The translations under genes were made by a program, and so were the position numbers. A stretch of DNA of 64,000 nt. It comes from Lojkania enalia (Eukaryota; Ascomycota; Dothideomycetes; Pleosporales). Of this stretch, positions 37,101 through 49,076 are shown piece by piece; within the stretch, counting starts at the first letter, position 1; every line of letters begins with the position of its first letter. The notes under the pieces were generated by a model. That model saw only the letters and a list, made by a program, of their open reading frames with translations. It searched no databases and was not told where the DNA came from. The stretch covers positions 261,281 through 325,280 of the forward strand of contig ML986597.1 of NCBI GenBank assembly GCA_010094045.1, in the 5' to 3' direction.

Positions 37101-39172
37101 AAGCTAAAGCCTTATTAATATTAGCTATTAATATAGCGAAGATTTTATAGTTAGATTACTAGAAGAGTTAAACTAATAGTATAGTATCTATATAATATAT
37201 ATCTAGCTATAATATAAACTTTAAATTTTTAAATTTAAATAGGTCCTTTTAGTAATAATCTTTATTTAAAGTTAGGTTAATTTTAGTTTTAAGTTCTTTT
37301 AACTAATATAATATTTTAAGTAGCTAGTAATTATATTAAATATAACTTAATAGATAGAGTTTTAAATAATACTATCTAGATTTTAAACTATATAAAGGTT
37401 ATAAATTAGTTACTTTAAGATCTTCTTTTATATTAAATTTAGGTAGTTTATAGTCTTTAATAACTATATAAATAGTCTATTAATAGATAATAGTACTAAT
37501 AGATTATAAGTATTAAGTTAGATATTAATTAGTAGTAAAGACTAGCTATTTATTCTTATAGTTTAGGTTTATATAATACTTATATATTTATAGCTATTCT
37601 AGAATTAACTAGTATTTTTCTAGTATAATTATATAGAAATATACTATCTCTAAATAGTTTAGGTATTAGAGGGTTAGAATAATTAAGTAGAAGATAATTC
37701 TCTTATAGAAAACTTTTCTATTAAAGCTAGTTAGGTATAAATTATATAGAAATTATAGCTTTTAAAGTTTTAGAGTATATATAAAGTCTCTATAAATATA
37801 ACTATAACTAATAGCTCTAGTATTAATAAGAATATTAATATCTTACTAGACTAGGTCCTAATAGATTAAGAAAGAAGCTAGAATCTAGTAGTTCTATAAC
37901 TATTTCTATAGAAGCTAGTTTTATAGATATATAGAAATTTAGTATAGATATAGTCTTAAAAGATAATTTACTTCTAAAATAGACCTTTTAATAATATTCT
38001 AGTTAGTAAAACTAGCTACGTTTAAAAGTAAGAGTAATAGCTTTATTTATAAAATAATAAGTATATTAAGAATTAGTTAGAAGATCGGTTAAAAGATTAA
38101 AAATAAGACTTATAAGATATAGTAAAACTCTAAAACTCTTAATAGATTAATAGTAGAGGGGTACTATATTCTAGTAAAATATATCTCTTACTATTATACT
38201 TATAATAGTATTCTTTACAGCAGCGTCTTTTTTATTTATTAGAATTTATAGGTATATAGCTAAAAATATTAAGAGTTATAATATTTAGGTTCTTTTAGTA
38301 AATAGTATAATACTTTAGTTATTTATAATAGTTGCTAGATAGATAATATAGGTTAGTATTATATAGAAAAATTAGGTTAGCGTAGTTGTTTAGGGTGCTA
38401 GATATTATAATATCTATTATAGTATAGTAAAGCTTATTAGAGAGAGAATATTAGAGATATATAATTTATCTAGTTTTATTTAGTTTAGTATCTATAATTA
38501 GGTGTTAAAATTTAGTAAAGTAAATAAAGAACCTACTTTAACCTTACTTTAAGATTTTTAGCTTACTTTATACTATAGTCTTCTTATTCTAGTTACTATA
38601 GGTAAATTCTAAAAAGGCGACTAAGCTATCTATAAAGTTAATACTCTTATCTATTAATAGATTAACTAATATTACTAGATCTTATTTTAGACGAGAATAA
38701 ATATATAGAAGATAGATATATTTAGTTAGGTATTAGTTAGTATTTTCTTCTAATTTATAGTAGAGCTTTTTAATAAAATATAAAAGCTTTAAACGTTTAT
38801 TAAAGAATATAAGAAAGTTAAATAAATAATTAGAATAGAAATATAAGTAATATATAGTTTTAAATAGATTAAAAGTTAATATAAGTATCTATTTAGAAGC
38901 TAGAGTTATAAGCTAAATTAGGCTAAGGGTGGGTAATAGTTCTATTACTATTAATATACTAGTAGCTAGTAGAAAAGTAACTATTTAGCAGCTACTAAAT
39001 TCTCTTTATATTATTTTAAGGTCTAACTTATAGCGGTTCTCCTAGGTTACTAAAGCCTCTACTAGCATCTTATTCTTCTACTATAAAGAGTCTAGTTTAC
39101 TTTAAATCTCTTTAAATATATTAATAAGTATATTCTCGTCTATAATATATAATAGTAGATAATATAATATAA
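34134..39172 (-). pseudogene. Gypsy-F2 gag-pol, RIP-inactivated
   Basis: Minus-strand chromovirus polyprotein. From right to left: gag (about 39170-37900), protease region, and reverse transcriptase with the active site near 36512-36470 read as YINNILIFS (both Asp to Asn). RNase H follows near 35950-35600, integrase near 35400-34450, and a chromodomain at about 34290-34160 (RRYEYLVK, stop for Trp, TSYHNLE, stop for Trp, YPASN). A3 interrupts just past the chromodomain. The two stops in the chromodomain sit exactly at its conserved Trp positions, as expected from TGG to TAG. Confidence 0.85.
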
Positions 39173-39476
39173 TATTATAGATACTTATATATAATTAATT
39201 AATCGTACTTTAGATAGTTAACTCTATTACTATATATTATATATAAATAATAAAACGTTATATAAAAAATAGAAATATCTATATTATATAGATTTTTTAT
39301 AGAGGTTAGATCTATACTATTATATAAGCTAGCTAGATTAGTAAAACCTTCCTCTATTATAGTTAAAATAAGTTAGTTATATTCTAGCTAATAGCTAATA
39401 GCTATTATAAGTAACTAGTTTAAGTATTATAATAAGAGTAGTATAAGTATAGAGGTGTTGCGGTATTATTATAATA
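39173..39476 (-). repeat. Gypsy-F2 5' LTR (304 bp)
   Basis: Direct copy of 26229-26532. Its outer end (39476) abuts Hel-C sequence at 39477. Confidence 0.9.
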
Positions 39477-42400
39477 TCTAGTATAAGTAATCTAAATACT
39501 ATATTACTACTAATATTAACGCGCTATATATATATCTAAAGAAGAAATATAAGTAGATATAAATAGATAATAAAAGTAGATTTTATTAGAAGGTTAAAGT
39601 ATAAATATTTTTTTAGGCTAGTAGACTATAGTAATATTTTATTATTAATATAAATAGCTATAATTATAAACTAGCTATTTTTTATATAGAAACTAATATT
39701 ATATATAATTAATTAGCTAGTTTTAAATTTATAAAATAGAGGGAAGAAGAGAAAATATAGATTATAAATATAAAAATAGTAAAGACTAATAAAACCAGGT
39801 AGTTTAAGTAGATAGAGTAGCTAGAGTATCTAGTAAAATAGAATCGAGTATATTTTATATACTAGATCTAGCTATTTAACTAAAATAAGATAAAACTTTA
39901 GTAGGCGGTAAAGCTAGTTAAACTATTAGTTAAGTAGAGTATTAGAGGGTTATTATTACTTATATAAAAGATAAGATAGTAGTTTAGAAGCGTTTAATAA
40001 TATAAAATAGATAGATATCTACTTACTTAACTATAGAATTCTAAAAGTTAGGTAGTATATACTAGCTATATTATTAAGTTTATCTACTACTTTTTCTATA
40101 TTATTACTAATAAAGAAGTTTAAACTATATAAATTAACTATAGTAATAATAGTAATAATAGTAATATTAATAGTATAGTATTAGATAATAGTATAAGTTC
40201 TAGATCTAGTAAAGTTAGAAGTAGTACTAATAGTAATAATAATAGTAATAGCAGTTTCTATTATAAATATTATAAGAAGAAAGAAGTAGATTAGATAGAA
40301 GATATATATAAGCTATTCTATTAGTAAAATAAATAGAAGAAACTAATAATAGTACTATAAATTATATTAGATAGAGATAGTAAGAACATTTAATTTAGAG
40401 TACTACTAAATATACTTATATTATTTATTTTTTAATTAATAGGTAATTAGCTATTTAAAAGTAGGTTTATCTATTTTCTTACTATATTAGAGATTAATAT
40501 TAAAATAGACCGCTTATATATAATAAAAAACTACTTATATATATTTACTAGTATAATATACTATATACGTATATTAGGTATAGAGAAGCTACTTTTAATA
40601 GTAGAGTATAATAAGTAGATAGATAAGAACTAAGAATATTTTCTACTTATATAGTAGAAGTTTCTAGCTAATAGATTATTTAGTCTAATAAGTAAGATAA
40701 TTAGTTTACTAGTATATAAGAAGTTTATTATACTAATAGCTAGTAATTTAAGTAATACTTACTAGTTAAAAAATAAGAAGATATTCTATTTTAATAGCCA
40801 GCTGATTTATATTAACTAGTTCTATAAGATAGTATAGGATATAGTAGTTAAAGTAGAGAAGATACTTTAGTAGGAACTATATTAGACAGCTAAAACTAAA
40901 GACTAGTTTACTATCTAGCTAGAGTAGCTTATTAATAATATTATATTTATATAGTAGAGTATATTTTTTATCTATTATTATAATAATTAACTTAATAATA
41001 AGTTTAAATAGATACTTACTTAAGTTAGATAAATAGAAGTTAGTTAGTAGCTCTAGTTAAGAGATAGCTTATAGAGTAAGTAGTAGATAAAGTAGTATTT
41101 ATAGTAGGTAAATCGCTTCTTAGAACTACTAATAATTAGTATATATATAACTTTAGAGTAGTTTAGATAAAAGTCGAAGATTATAATAATATAGTATTAT
41201 AATAAAGTACTATAAAACTATAATATCTTTATAGTAGATAAGTAGATTATAATAGTAGTCTACTATTATAAATTACAATCCTAGTAGGATAAGTTAAAAG
41301 TAGTATTATACTTTCTACTATCGCGGTTAGAGTAGGTAATAGTAGTATATTTAGCTTATATACAGCCGTTTTAAATATATCTAAATATTAAAATACTTAG
41401 TAGTAACTTTAGCAACTATATATAAGTAGATTAATATAGGCTATAAAAGATAGACTAACTAATACGCGTACTTAAGCATAAAACTAGTAAATAAATAAGT
41501 ATTAAACTATATATATTAGACTACTAATATACAGCTATTAATATTAGTAGAAAAGTAGTTAGAGAGTTATTTAGTAAAGGATATTAGAATAAGATAGAAG
41601 AAGTTAAAGAAGTTAAAGTAGATAAGAAAGAGAGTATACTAGAGCTATAGAGTATATAAATAATATAGATAAGAATTAAGAACTATAGTATACTAATTAA
41701 TATTATTAAATATCTTAGTATATATTTAATTATAGTATTCTAGCTATTTAATATACTATAATATTACTTCTTAGGACTTAATAGAGGTAAAAAGATACTA
41801 GAGGTAAGGTAGATAGGTAGTTAAGGCTAGACTAAAATAAGGAAGTAGTAGTAGTATAATAATAATAGTAAAGGGTTTATAGTATAAGAAAAGAAGATAT
41901 AAGCTTAAAGTAGAAGAGAGGAAGAGCTTTAAAAGATAATATAGTAGGTACTTAAATAAGAAGAGGTTAGTTTCTACTTAGCTAAGTAAGAGTAAGTAAT
42001 ATATATAGTACTAGGCGGGTAGATACTACTTATTATAGTATTCTTAACTAGTAGAAGAAAGAGCTTACTATTTATTATACCGGCTTACTTAGATTAATAT
42101 AGAGTAATAGTAGTAGTAGTACTATACTAGGCGCTTATTAAGAACTTATTTAAACGGATTTAAGAGAGTAGGATTAACTATATAAAGTAGAAGTATAGTA
42201 AGAGTAATCTAATAGTAGTAGTAGTAGTTAGTATAGATATAGTAGGTAATATAATAAGTAATAGGAATTTTATTAGCTGTATAAGAGTATTTAGTAGTAA
42301 AAAGCTACTATAATAGATTATAGTAGACAAGTATTATTTTATCTTTATATTAAGCAACTAGTAGCTAAAGCTAGTAAAGCTAAAGAATTTATAGTTACTA

Positions 42401-43640
42401 CTATACTTAATAGTACTATTTATAGCAATACTACCGCTAGTATAAGAGACTAAGCTAAAAGAAAGTATACTAGTTTAGTATATAACATATATTTAAGTAG
42501 GTATAATATAGTTAAATATATAATATTTAGTATTATAGTATAAATAGAGGTAGGTATAAGAGATAATATTAGTAATATATTAGTAGCAGGTACAGCAGCT
42601 TAGAGAATAAAAGAAGAAAGAGATAGTATACTACTATAGTAAAGTATAATATAAAGTAATAGCTAAAGTACTAGATAGTAGATACTATTATACTAGAGAT
42701 ATAGAGTAAGCTAGATAGTTAAAGGAATAGCTTAAAAAAGGTAGGCTTATAGTAGCTATATTAGTATTAGATATAGAGGTAAATTTCTTAGGAATTATAT
42801 TTATACTATATATAGAGATACTATAAAATATTATTAACTTTACTTAGGAGAGTAAATATAGTAGATAGATAAGCAAGTAGATAGATTTAATAATTTTTAT
42901 AGAAGAGAGCGAGGTGGAGTAAAAGATAGAAGAAAAGAGAGAGAAGCTAGATATATAGGCGATAGAGAGGTTTATTATAAATAGTAGGTATTAGTAAGGG
43001 TTAATAAGTAGCTATTTTAACAGGAAGTAGATAAGCTATAATAATATTAAGTTAGCTAAATATAACTAATATAAAGAGAGTATTAGTAAATAGTAGGATA
43101 AATAGTATAAGGTAAGTTTAGTATAGTAGCAGGTTTAAAAGGTGCTAGAAGAGCTATATAAAAGATACGCGGTATACTAGATAATAGAAGAGGTAAAAAT
43201 AGAAGAATAGTAGAGGTATAAGATAATATAATATATAGTATAGTCTAGAATAAATAGAGTTAAACTAGATAGATTTCGGATAAGAATATATAATAGAAGA
43301 GGAAGTTATAACTACTAGTAATACTAGATTAGTTAAAAATACTATATAACTAGGTTAGATGTAAGTAATTAATATTAGTAGCTAAATATAATAGTACTAC
43401 TAATTTAGGCGGTAGTAGAAGTTAAAGAAGAGGCTTAAATAATCTAATAGTATAACTACTTAGAAGAACTTAATAGAGATTAAAAAGTATATATAGAGTA
43501 ATTAGAGAAGAAATACTCTTAATAAGTTTAGAAGAAGTATTTTAATAATATAATAGTAGTTAATATTTAAATTATACTATTTATATAGTAGAATATAGAA
43601 TAGAATAATAAGAATAGAGATAGTAAGGTATATAGAATAA
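39477..43640 (+). pseudogene. Hel-C-c: RecQ-like helicase with recombinase-like domain, RIP-inactivated
   Basis: One plus-strand frame can be followed for about 4.2 kb without a frameshift, broken only by TAG/TAA. N-terminal part (39477-40140): Gln/Leu/Lys-rich, unknown. Low-complexity Asn/Ser linker at 40141-40260. A Tyr/Cys-rich block follows. A middle domain (about 40800-41700) contains a QPRQGSE-like block near 41160 and a DYRHTA-like block at 41517-41550, as in fungal subtelomeric helicase relatives. The RecQ core contains Walker A at 42041-42070 (TSRRKS, from TGGGKS), a DECH-type box near 42322-42350 now DKYY, and motif VI near 42843-42880 (ESKYSR from ESGRGGR). A Cys-rich tail follows near 43043-43065. 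The family occurs at telomere-linked helicase (TLH) loci in several fungi. The first roughly 590 bp present in the other two copies are missing, cut by Gypsy-F2. Confidence 0.82.
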
Positions 43641-44279
43641 ATAGAAAGTAGGTAGAAATTAAAAATAAAGTAGTAATATAGTAGATTTTTTAAAAAAAAG
43701 AAGTTAAAAAATAAATAAAGTATTTTATTTATAATTAAAAGAAAGAATTTATTAATATTTTTAGATATTAGTATAAGAGAGATTAATAAGTTAAGATAAA
43801 TAAAAGAAAATATATTTTAGAAAAAGAAAGTTAATAAAAAGAAAGTAATATAGTTAATAATAATATAAAAAGAAAATAAAATTTTAGAATATTAAATTAT
43901 AAATTAAATTAGATAAGATAAAAAGTAGTAGTATAATATAAAAATATAAAAAAAAAGATAAAGTAAAAAAAAAATTGTTATATTAAAATAAATAGAAATT
44001 TAACGTAGTATAAATTAGTAGAAGAGTAGTAAAAAGAAGAGAAATATAAAATAGAGAAAATTTTTAGTAGAAATATAAATATATATTATAATAAAATAAA
44101 GAAGAAAGAAATAGAAAATATAATAAAAAAGAAGATAATATTATAAAAAAAAGATAATATAGAAAAAATAGAAGAGAAATATAAAAATAGTTAAAGTAAT
44201 ATAAAAAATATATATAGATAAAAATAAATATAGGTATTTAAATAATAATAAATATAATAATTTAATAGAATTTTATAAG
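43641..44279 (+). other. C-depleted A/G-rich stretch after the helicase
   Basis: Almost no C on the plus strand, many A and G, long A runs. The helicase frame may continue into it as a Lys/Gln-rich tail. Otherwise nothing can be named. The base skew fits a purine-rich original whose C residues were all in CA context and were converted to T. Confidence 0.5.
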
Positions 44280-46070
44280 TAAAAACTAGAATAATTTATA
44301 GTAATAGTATAAAAAAAATAAGAAAAGTTAGTTAAAATAGAAAAAAATAGGTAAAAGTAGTTATATAGAGTTAAGAATAGAAATAAAATTAGAGAAGTAA
44401 TTTAAAAAAAAAAATAGAAGTACTAGAAATAGTTAAATAGAATTAAAAATAGAAGTAAGATAAGAAAAGAATTTTAAAGTAGAAAAAAGAAGTATAAGAA
44501 GTAGTTAGGTAGATTTAAAAGTAGAAGTAAAATTAGAAAAAAGATTTAGAGTAGAAAAAAAAAGGATTAGAAGTAGTTAAATAGAGTTAAAAGTAGAGTA
44601 GAATTAGAGAAGTTATTTAAATAGAAAAAAGGATAGTTAGAAGTAATTTAATAGAAGTAGAAATAGAAGTAAAATTAGAAAAGCTATTTAAAATAGAAAA
44701 AAGAAGTACTAGAGGTAGTTAAATAGAATTAAAGTTAGAATAGAGTTAGAAAAGCTATTTAAAGTAGAAAAAAAGAATAGTTAAAGGTAGTTAAATAGAA
44801 TTAAAATTAGAATAGAATTAGAAAAAATATTTAATATAAAAAAAGAAGTATTAAAAGTAGATAAGTAGAATTAAAATTAGAATAGAGTTAGAGAAAATAT
44901 TTAGAATAGAAAAAAAGAAAGGTTAGAAGTAGTTAAATGGAATTAAAAATAAAAGTAGAAATAGAGAAATTATTTAGAATAGAAAAAAAATTAGCTAGAA
45001 ATAGTTAAATAGAATTAGAATAGAAAAAAAAAGGCTAGAAATAGTTAAATAAAATTAAGATTAGAATAGAGTTAGAAAAGTAGTATAGGGTAGAAAAAAG
45101 AAAGATTAGAGGTAGTTAAATAGAGGTAGGATTAAAATAGAATTAGAGAAGTAGTTTAAAATAGAAAAAAGAAGGATTAAAAGTAGTTAAAGAAGGTTAA
45201 AATTAGAATAGAGTTAGAAAACAAATATAAAATAGAAAAAAGAATGATTAGAAGTAGTTAAATAGGATTAGAATTAAAATAGAATTAGAGAAATAGTTTA
45301 GAATAGAAAAAAGAAGTACTAGAAGTAGTTAAATAGAGATAGAATTAGAATAGAGATAGAAAAGCTATTTAGAGTAGAAAAAAAATAGTTAGAGGTAGTT
45401 AAATAGAAGTAAAAATAGAAGTAAAATTAGAAAAATTAACTAAAATAGAAAAAAGAAGATTTAAAGATAGTTAAAGGAGGTTAAAAATAGAATAGAGTTA
45501 AAAAAGTAGTCTAAAATAGAAAAAAGAAGTATAGAAAGTAGTTAAAAAGGAATAAAGTTAGAGTAGAATTAGAAAAGTAGTTTAGAGTAGAAAAAAGAAG
45601 TATAAAAGCTAGTTAAAGGGGGTTAAAATTAGAGTAAGATTAGAGAAGTAGTATAGAATAGAAAAAAGAAGTAGTAGAAGTAGTTAAAGGGGGTTAGAGT
45701 TAGAGTAGAATTAGAGAAGTAGTTTAGAATAGAAAAAAGAAGTACTAGAATTAGTTAAAAGGGGTTAAAATTAGAATACAATTAGAAAAGGTATATAAAA
45801 TAGAAAAAAGAAGTATAAGAGGTAGTTAAAAGGGGTTAGAGTTAAAATAAAGTTAGATAAGTAGTTTAAAATAGAAAAAAGAAGTATTAGAAGTAGTTAA
45901 AGGGGGATAAAGTTAAGATAAAATTAGAGAAGTAGTCTAGAATAGAAAAAAGAAAAGCTAGAAGTAGTTAAGTAGGATTAAAAATAGAATAAAGTTAGAG
46001 AAGCAGTCTAAAATAGAAAAAAGAATAGCTAGAGGTAGTTAAGTAGAATTAAAAATAGGATAAAGTTAGA
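44280..46070 (+). repeat. Purine-rich minisatellite, period about 72 bp (roughly 24 units)
   Basis: Repeated unit built of GTTAAATAGAATTAAAA-, TTAGAATAGAGTTAGA- and TAGAAAAAAGAAGTA-type blocks, recurring about every 72-75 bp with a few shortened units (for example near 45003-45048). C is nearly absent on the plus strand. Seventy-two bases are 24 codons. Read with RIP undone (GTA from GCA, TAG from CAG, TAA from CAA), a unit is rich in Glu, Ala, Gln, Asn, Arg and Lys, like a charged helical repeat. Whether it was translated is inference. It ends where Tandem-G begins. Confidence 0.7.
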
Positions 46071-47485
46071 GTTTCTTAATATATAAATATAGAAGATATA
46101 GATTAATTTACTATATTCTTATATATCTAGTAGAGTAAAAGGCACGTTTACCTAATATATATAGAGAAATAAAGTTCTATAATAGTTAAGTAAATGTAGT
46201 AATCTTATAGTAGAAATAAGTAAGAAAGTAGAATAAATACCTAGAGGACTTTATAGCTATAAAATATTTAAGTAGTAATAAGTTATAGAGATATAGACTA
46301 TATAATATAATCTATTATATTTTAAAAGGGTTAATAAAAGGGTAATAATTTCTTATTATTTTTTTTATTTTATATAACCTTTAAAGTCTTTATATAATTT
46401 TCTCTATTATAATAAAAGGAAAATATTCTTACTTTTAGTTTTATTTTAATACTTTAATTTTACTATAATAGAAGGGAGATCCTTCTTCTTTAAAGAGTTA
46501 TTACTAGTAGAGCTAGGTCTAATAATTATAGAAGAGATATTAACTTTTAGTAACTTAATAGTATTATAAAATATATTAGATATCTAGAAAATATATATAA
46601 ATAGAAATTTCTTAGTTTAGTTATAAATATAATAGGTTAGTATTTTTTTAACTCCATTTAGTAGGATAAAAGATAAATTATAGTTTATATAAAATTATAT
46701 AAAATATAAATATTATAAAGCCTATTAGATATTTTTAGTAATAATTTTAACTCTAAAAGTAGAGTTAGTAGAAAACTATATCTTAATTATATATAGTATA
46801 AATATAGAAGATATATCTTAATATTTAATATATAAGAATAGAACCCCCTCTAAAAAGTATAAATAAGAAAACTATAGGTTTTATAATAGAGATAATAGTA
46901 TTAAAGTACCTCTACCTCTACTCTAGTTATATTTAATATTAAAGAGTAGATTTATTTATAATATAATAAAATATAGCTTAATACTATATATTTTATATAG
47001 TTAAATATATAAAAGTAGAGATAGTAAATAGAATTATTATAGTTATAGATTAGTTAGCTAATATAAAAAAGTTATAGTAATAATAATAATTAGTATTCTT
47101 ATAGAGAGGTAAGAAAAGTAATATAAGGATAGTTTAGTAGTAATAGTAGATAAATAGTAAGTTATAATAGATTTAAGAGAGTTTATCTATATTATAAATA
47201 TAATTAGTAGATAGAAATAACTAATACTATAAAAGAGATTATAGACTAGAATAGATATAGGTAGTTATAGTTAGCTTATTATATAAGGTTAAGATTATAA
47301 TATATTACTAGTATACGGGTTACTATTATAAAGAGTTATAATAGTAAGAGAAGAAGAGTTTTTAAAAGACTATATTACGAAAATATTTCTAAAATTCTTA
47401 GTAGACTATATAATAATAATTATATAAAAGTTGTTAGAAAATTATATTAAAAAAGAAAAGTTTTAAAAGATTCTATTATAATATA

Positions 47486-48981
47486 TTTTATAAGCAAGTT
47501 GCCTACCTAAGTAAGTTGCCTACTTTTGTTAAGAAGTTATACCCTACCTACTTATAACACGATGTAGTAACTACCTCAACCTTAATTAATCTATTAAGAA
47601 GGTTAGATATTACTAGCTATTTTAGCTATTAATTACGATTAAATTTAGAGCGTATAAAGTACTATAGCTACTTATAGTATCTCTTAAACAACGCTTAGAG
47701 ACTAACGTGCTAGTAAACCTTTATAATATAATTACGAGCCTAATTTAAAGAAGCTTATAAAGCTAGAAGAATCAACTATAATATAGTATATACTAGACCT
47801 ATTATCTTATAAATACCCTCCTATAATCGATAGTATATAAGATATAGCTAACTATTTACTTAGAGCTCGCTCTATAAACTAGATTAGTAAAAACTAGCTA
47901 ACAAATTTTATTAATCGTATTCTTAAGCTTAAAATATACTTCTATTAAAAATACAACTATTAAAGAGCTCTCTATAAGGATTCTAAAGTTATTAATAGCT
48001 AGTTTAACCTTTAGTATATAAGGTAGTATATAATAGGCGCTTATTATCTACTAGTTATTAATAGCTATAAAAGCTATAAATCTACTAAATTTTAGCTACT
48101 CTATAAAGAGAAGGATATTATTCTATTATATATACCAGTATATTTATTATATCTACTATAGCCTCTAGATATAGGCTACTTCTTACTATTAAAGAAAGTA
48201 TATAGGCGCAAGATTAACAAGCTTATATAAGCTAGTATCTACTATATTATAAAGCTTAACTTTCTACTAACCTTTTATATAGTATATCAGCGCTCTATTA
48301 CTAAGGCTAATATATATATAAGCTTTTAAAGTACTAGTCTAAAACTATATAATTCTAATATAGTATTATTAAAGTTTAATATTAAGCTTCATACTCTATT
48401 ATTACTACTAGTAGCTAGTTACCTCTAGGAGTTAAAAATACTAACTAATACTGTTGAACTAGGGTCTTAAACAATGCTAATTTAAGACCGTATTACTAAG
48501 TATTAGAATAGCTTACCTACTACAATTAATAATTCTCTTAATTTACTTACTAAAGGTATTATATAAATAGCTTATTTATGCGTACTATTTTAGCGTGAGG
48601 TTAATCAGCTTTAAGAAGTAAATAAGGCTCTATTACAGCATAAAAAGCGATTAAAAAAGGTTTTATAAAAGTAAGGTAGTCTTACTAAAGCTAAAGCTGC
48701 TAAAATAGCTACTTAAAGGGAGTTAGATAAGTAGCTAGAGGATAAAGTATATATAGGTAGGAAGTATAGAAGAGCGGGTATACTATACTAAAAGTACTAC
48801 AGCTGCTGCAGCAAGCCTAGATATAATACTAGAACTTATATAGTAGTAGATAAATAGTATATCTATCTCCTATTAAATTATTATAGTAATACCTATAGGT
48901 ATTATTACGATATACACCTCTAAATATAGAGATAGCTAATAAGGTAGGTAACTTACTTAGGTGGGTAACTCGCTTATAAAA
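47486..48981 (+). mobile_element. Pogo-3: Fot1/pogo-type DNA transposon (about 1496 bp)
   Basis: Inverted ends TTTTATAAGCAAGTTGCC and GGGTAACTCGCTTATAAAA, extending to about 38 bp, each containing two copies of an AAGTTGCCTAC-like block. Flanking TA is at 47484-47485 and 48982-48983. It is shorter than Pogo-1 and -2 and inserted in Tandem-G unit 1. Confidence 0.9.
47640..48850 (+). pseudogene. Pogo-3 transposase (DDE), inactivated
   Basis: Plus strand. Near 48049-48090 it reads LVINSYKSYKSTKF, a pogo second-Asp block with Asp to Asn and His to Tyr. Near 48155-48180 it has the remnant of the LQPLD block, with the Gln now a TAG stop and the Asp kept (PLDIGYF). At 48791-48840 a C-terminal zinc-knuckle remnant (SCCSKPRYNTRTY) is seen. 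Several stops. The N-terminal DNA-binding part is shorter than in Pogo-1 or too eroded to delimit. Confidence 0.75.
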
Positions 48982-49076
48982 TACGTTATAAGAGTATATA
49001 AGAAAGAATATTATTAATAAAGCTAGAATACTTTAAAAGAATATATTAGATAAGTAGTATTAAAATACTACTTATA

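Larger units (their letters stand above)
26229..39476 (-). mobile_element. Gypsy-F2: LTR retrotransposon (about 6.0 kb) split by Gypsy-A3
   Basis: Two 304-bp LTRs (26229-26532 and 39173-39476) in direct orientation, ends TATTACGG/ATAATA. The interior is 26533-26912 plus 34134-39172, minus-strand coding, interrupted inside or just after the chromodomain by A3. Removing A3 and one GGTCT restores continuity. No matching 5-bp duplication flanks F2 (AATAT to the left, TCTAG to the right), so at least one flank was rearranged after insertion. Confidence 0.9.
46071..49076. repeat. Tandem-G unit 1, interrupted by Pogo-3
   Basis: First of three direct repeats. It starts GTTTCTTAATATATAAA and shares with unit 2 the blocks TACTATATTCTTATATATCT, GTTCTATAATAGTTAA and TATTAGATATCTAGA. 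Without Pogo-3 it is about 1.5 kb. The unit contains eroded possible coding sequence but nothing I can name. It directly follows the purine-rich repeat. Confidence 0.75.

Noticed and set aside
40141..40260. AGTAAT microsatellite as a separate repeat locus
   Set aside because: It is in the helicase frame and conserved at the same place in all three Hel-C copies, so it is a low-complexity linker of the protein.
43700..46070. A CRISPR-like array
   Set aside because: The units are adjacent with no unique spacers, purine-rich and imperfect, and the sequence is eukaryotic; this is a minisatellite.
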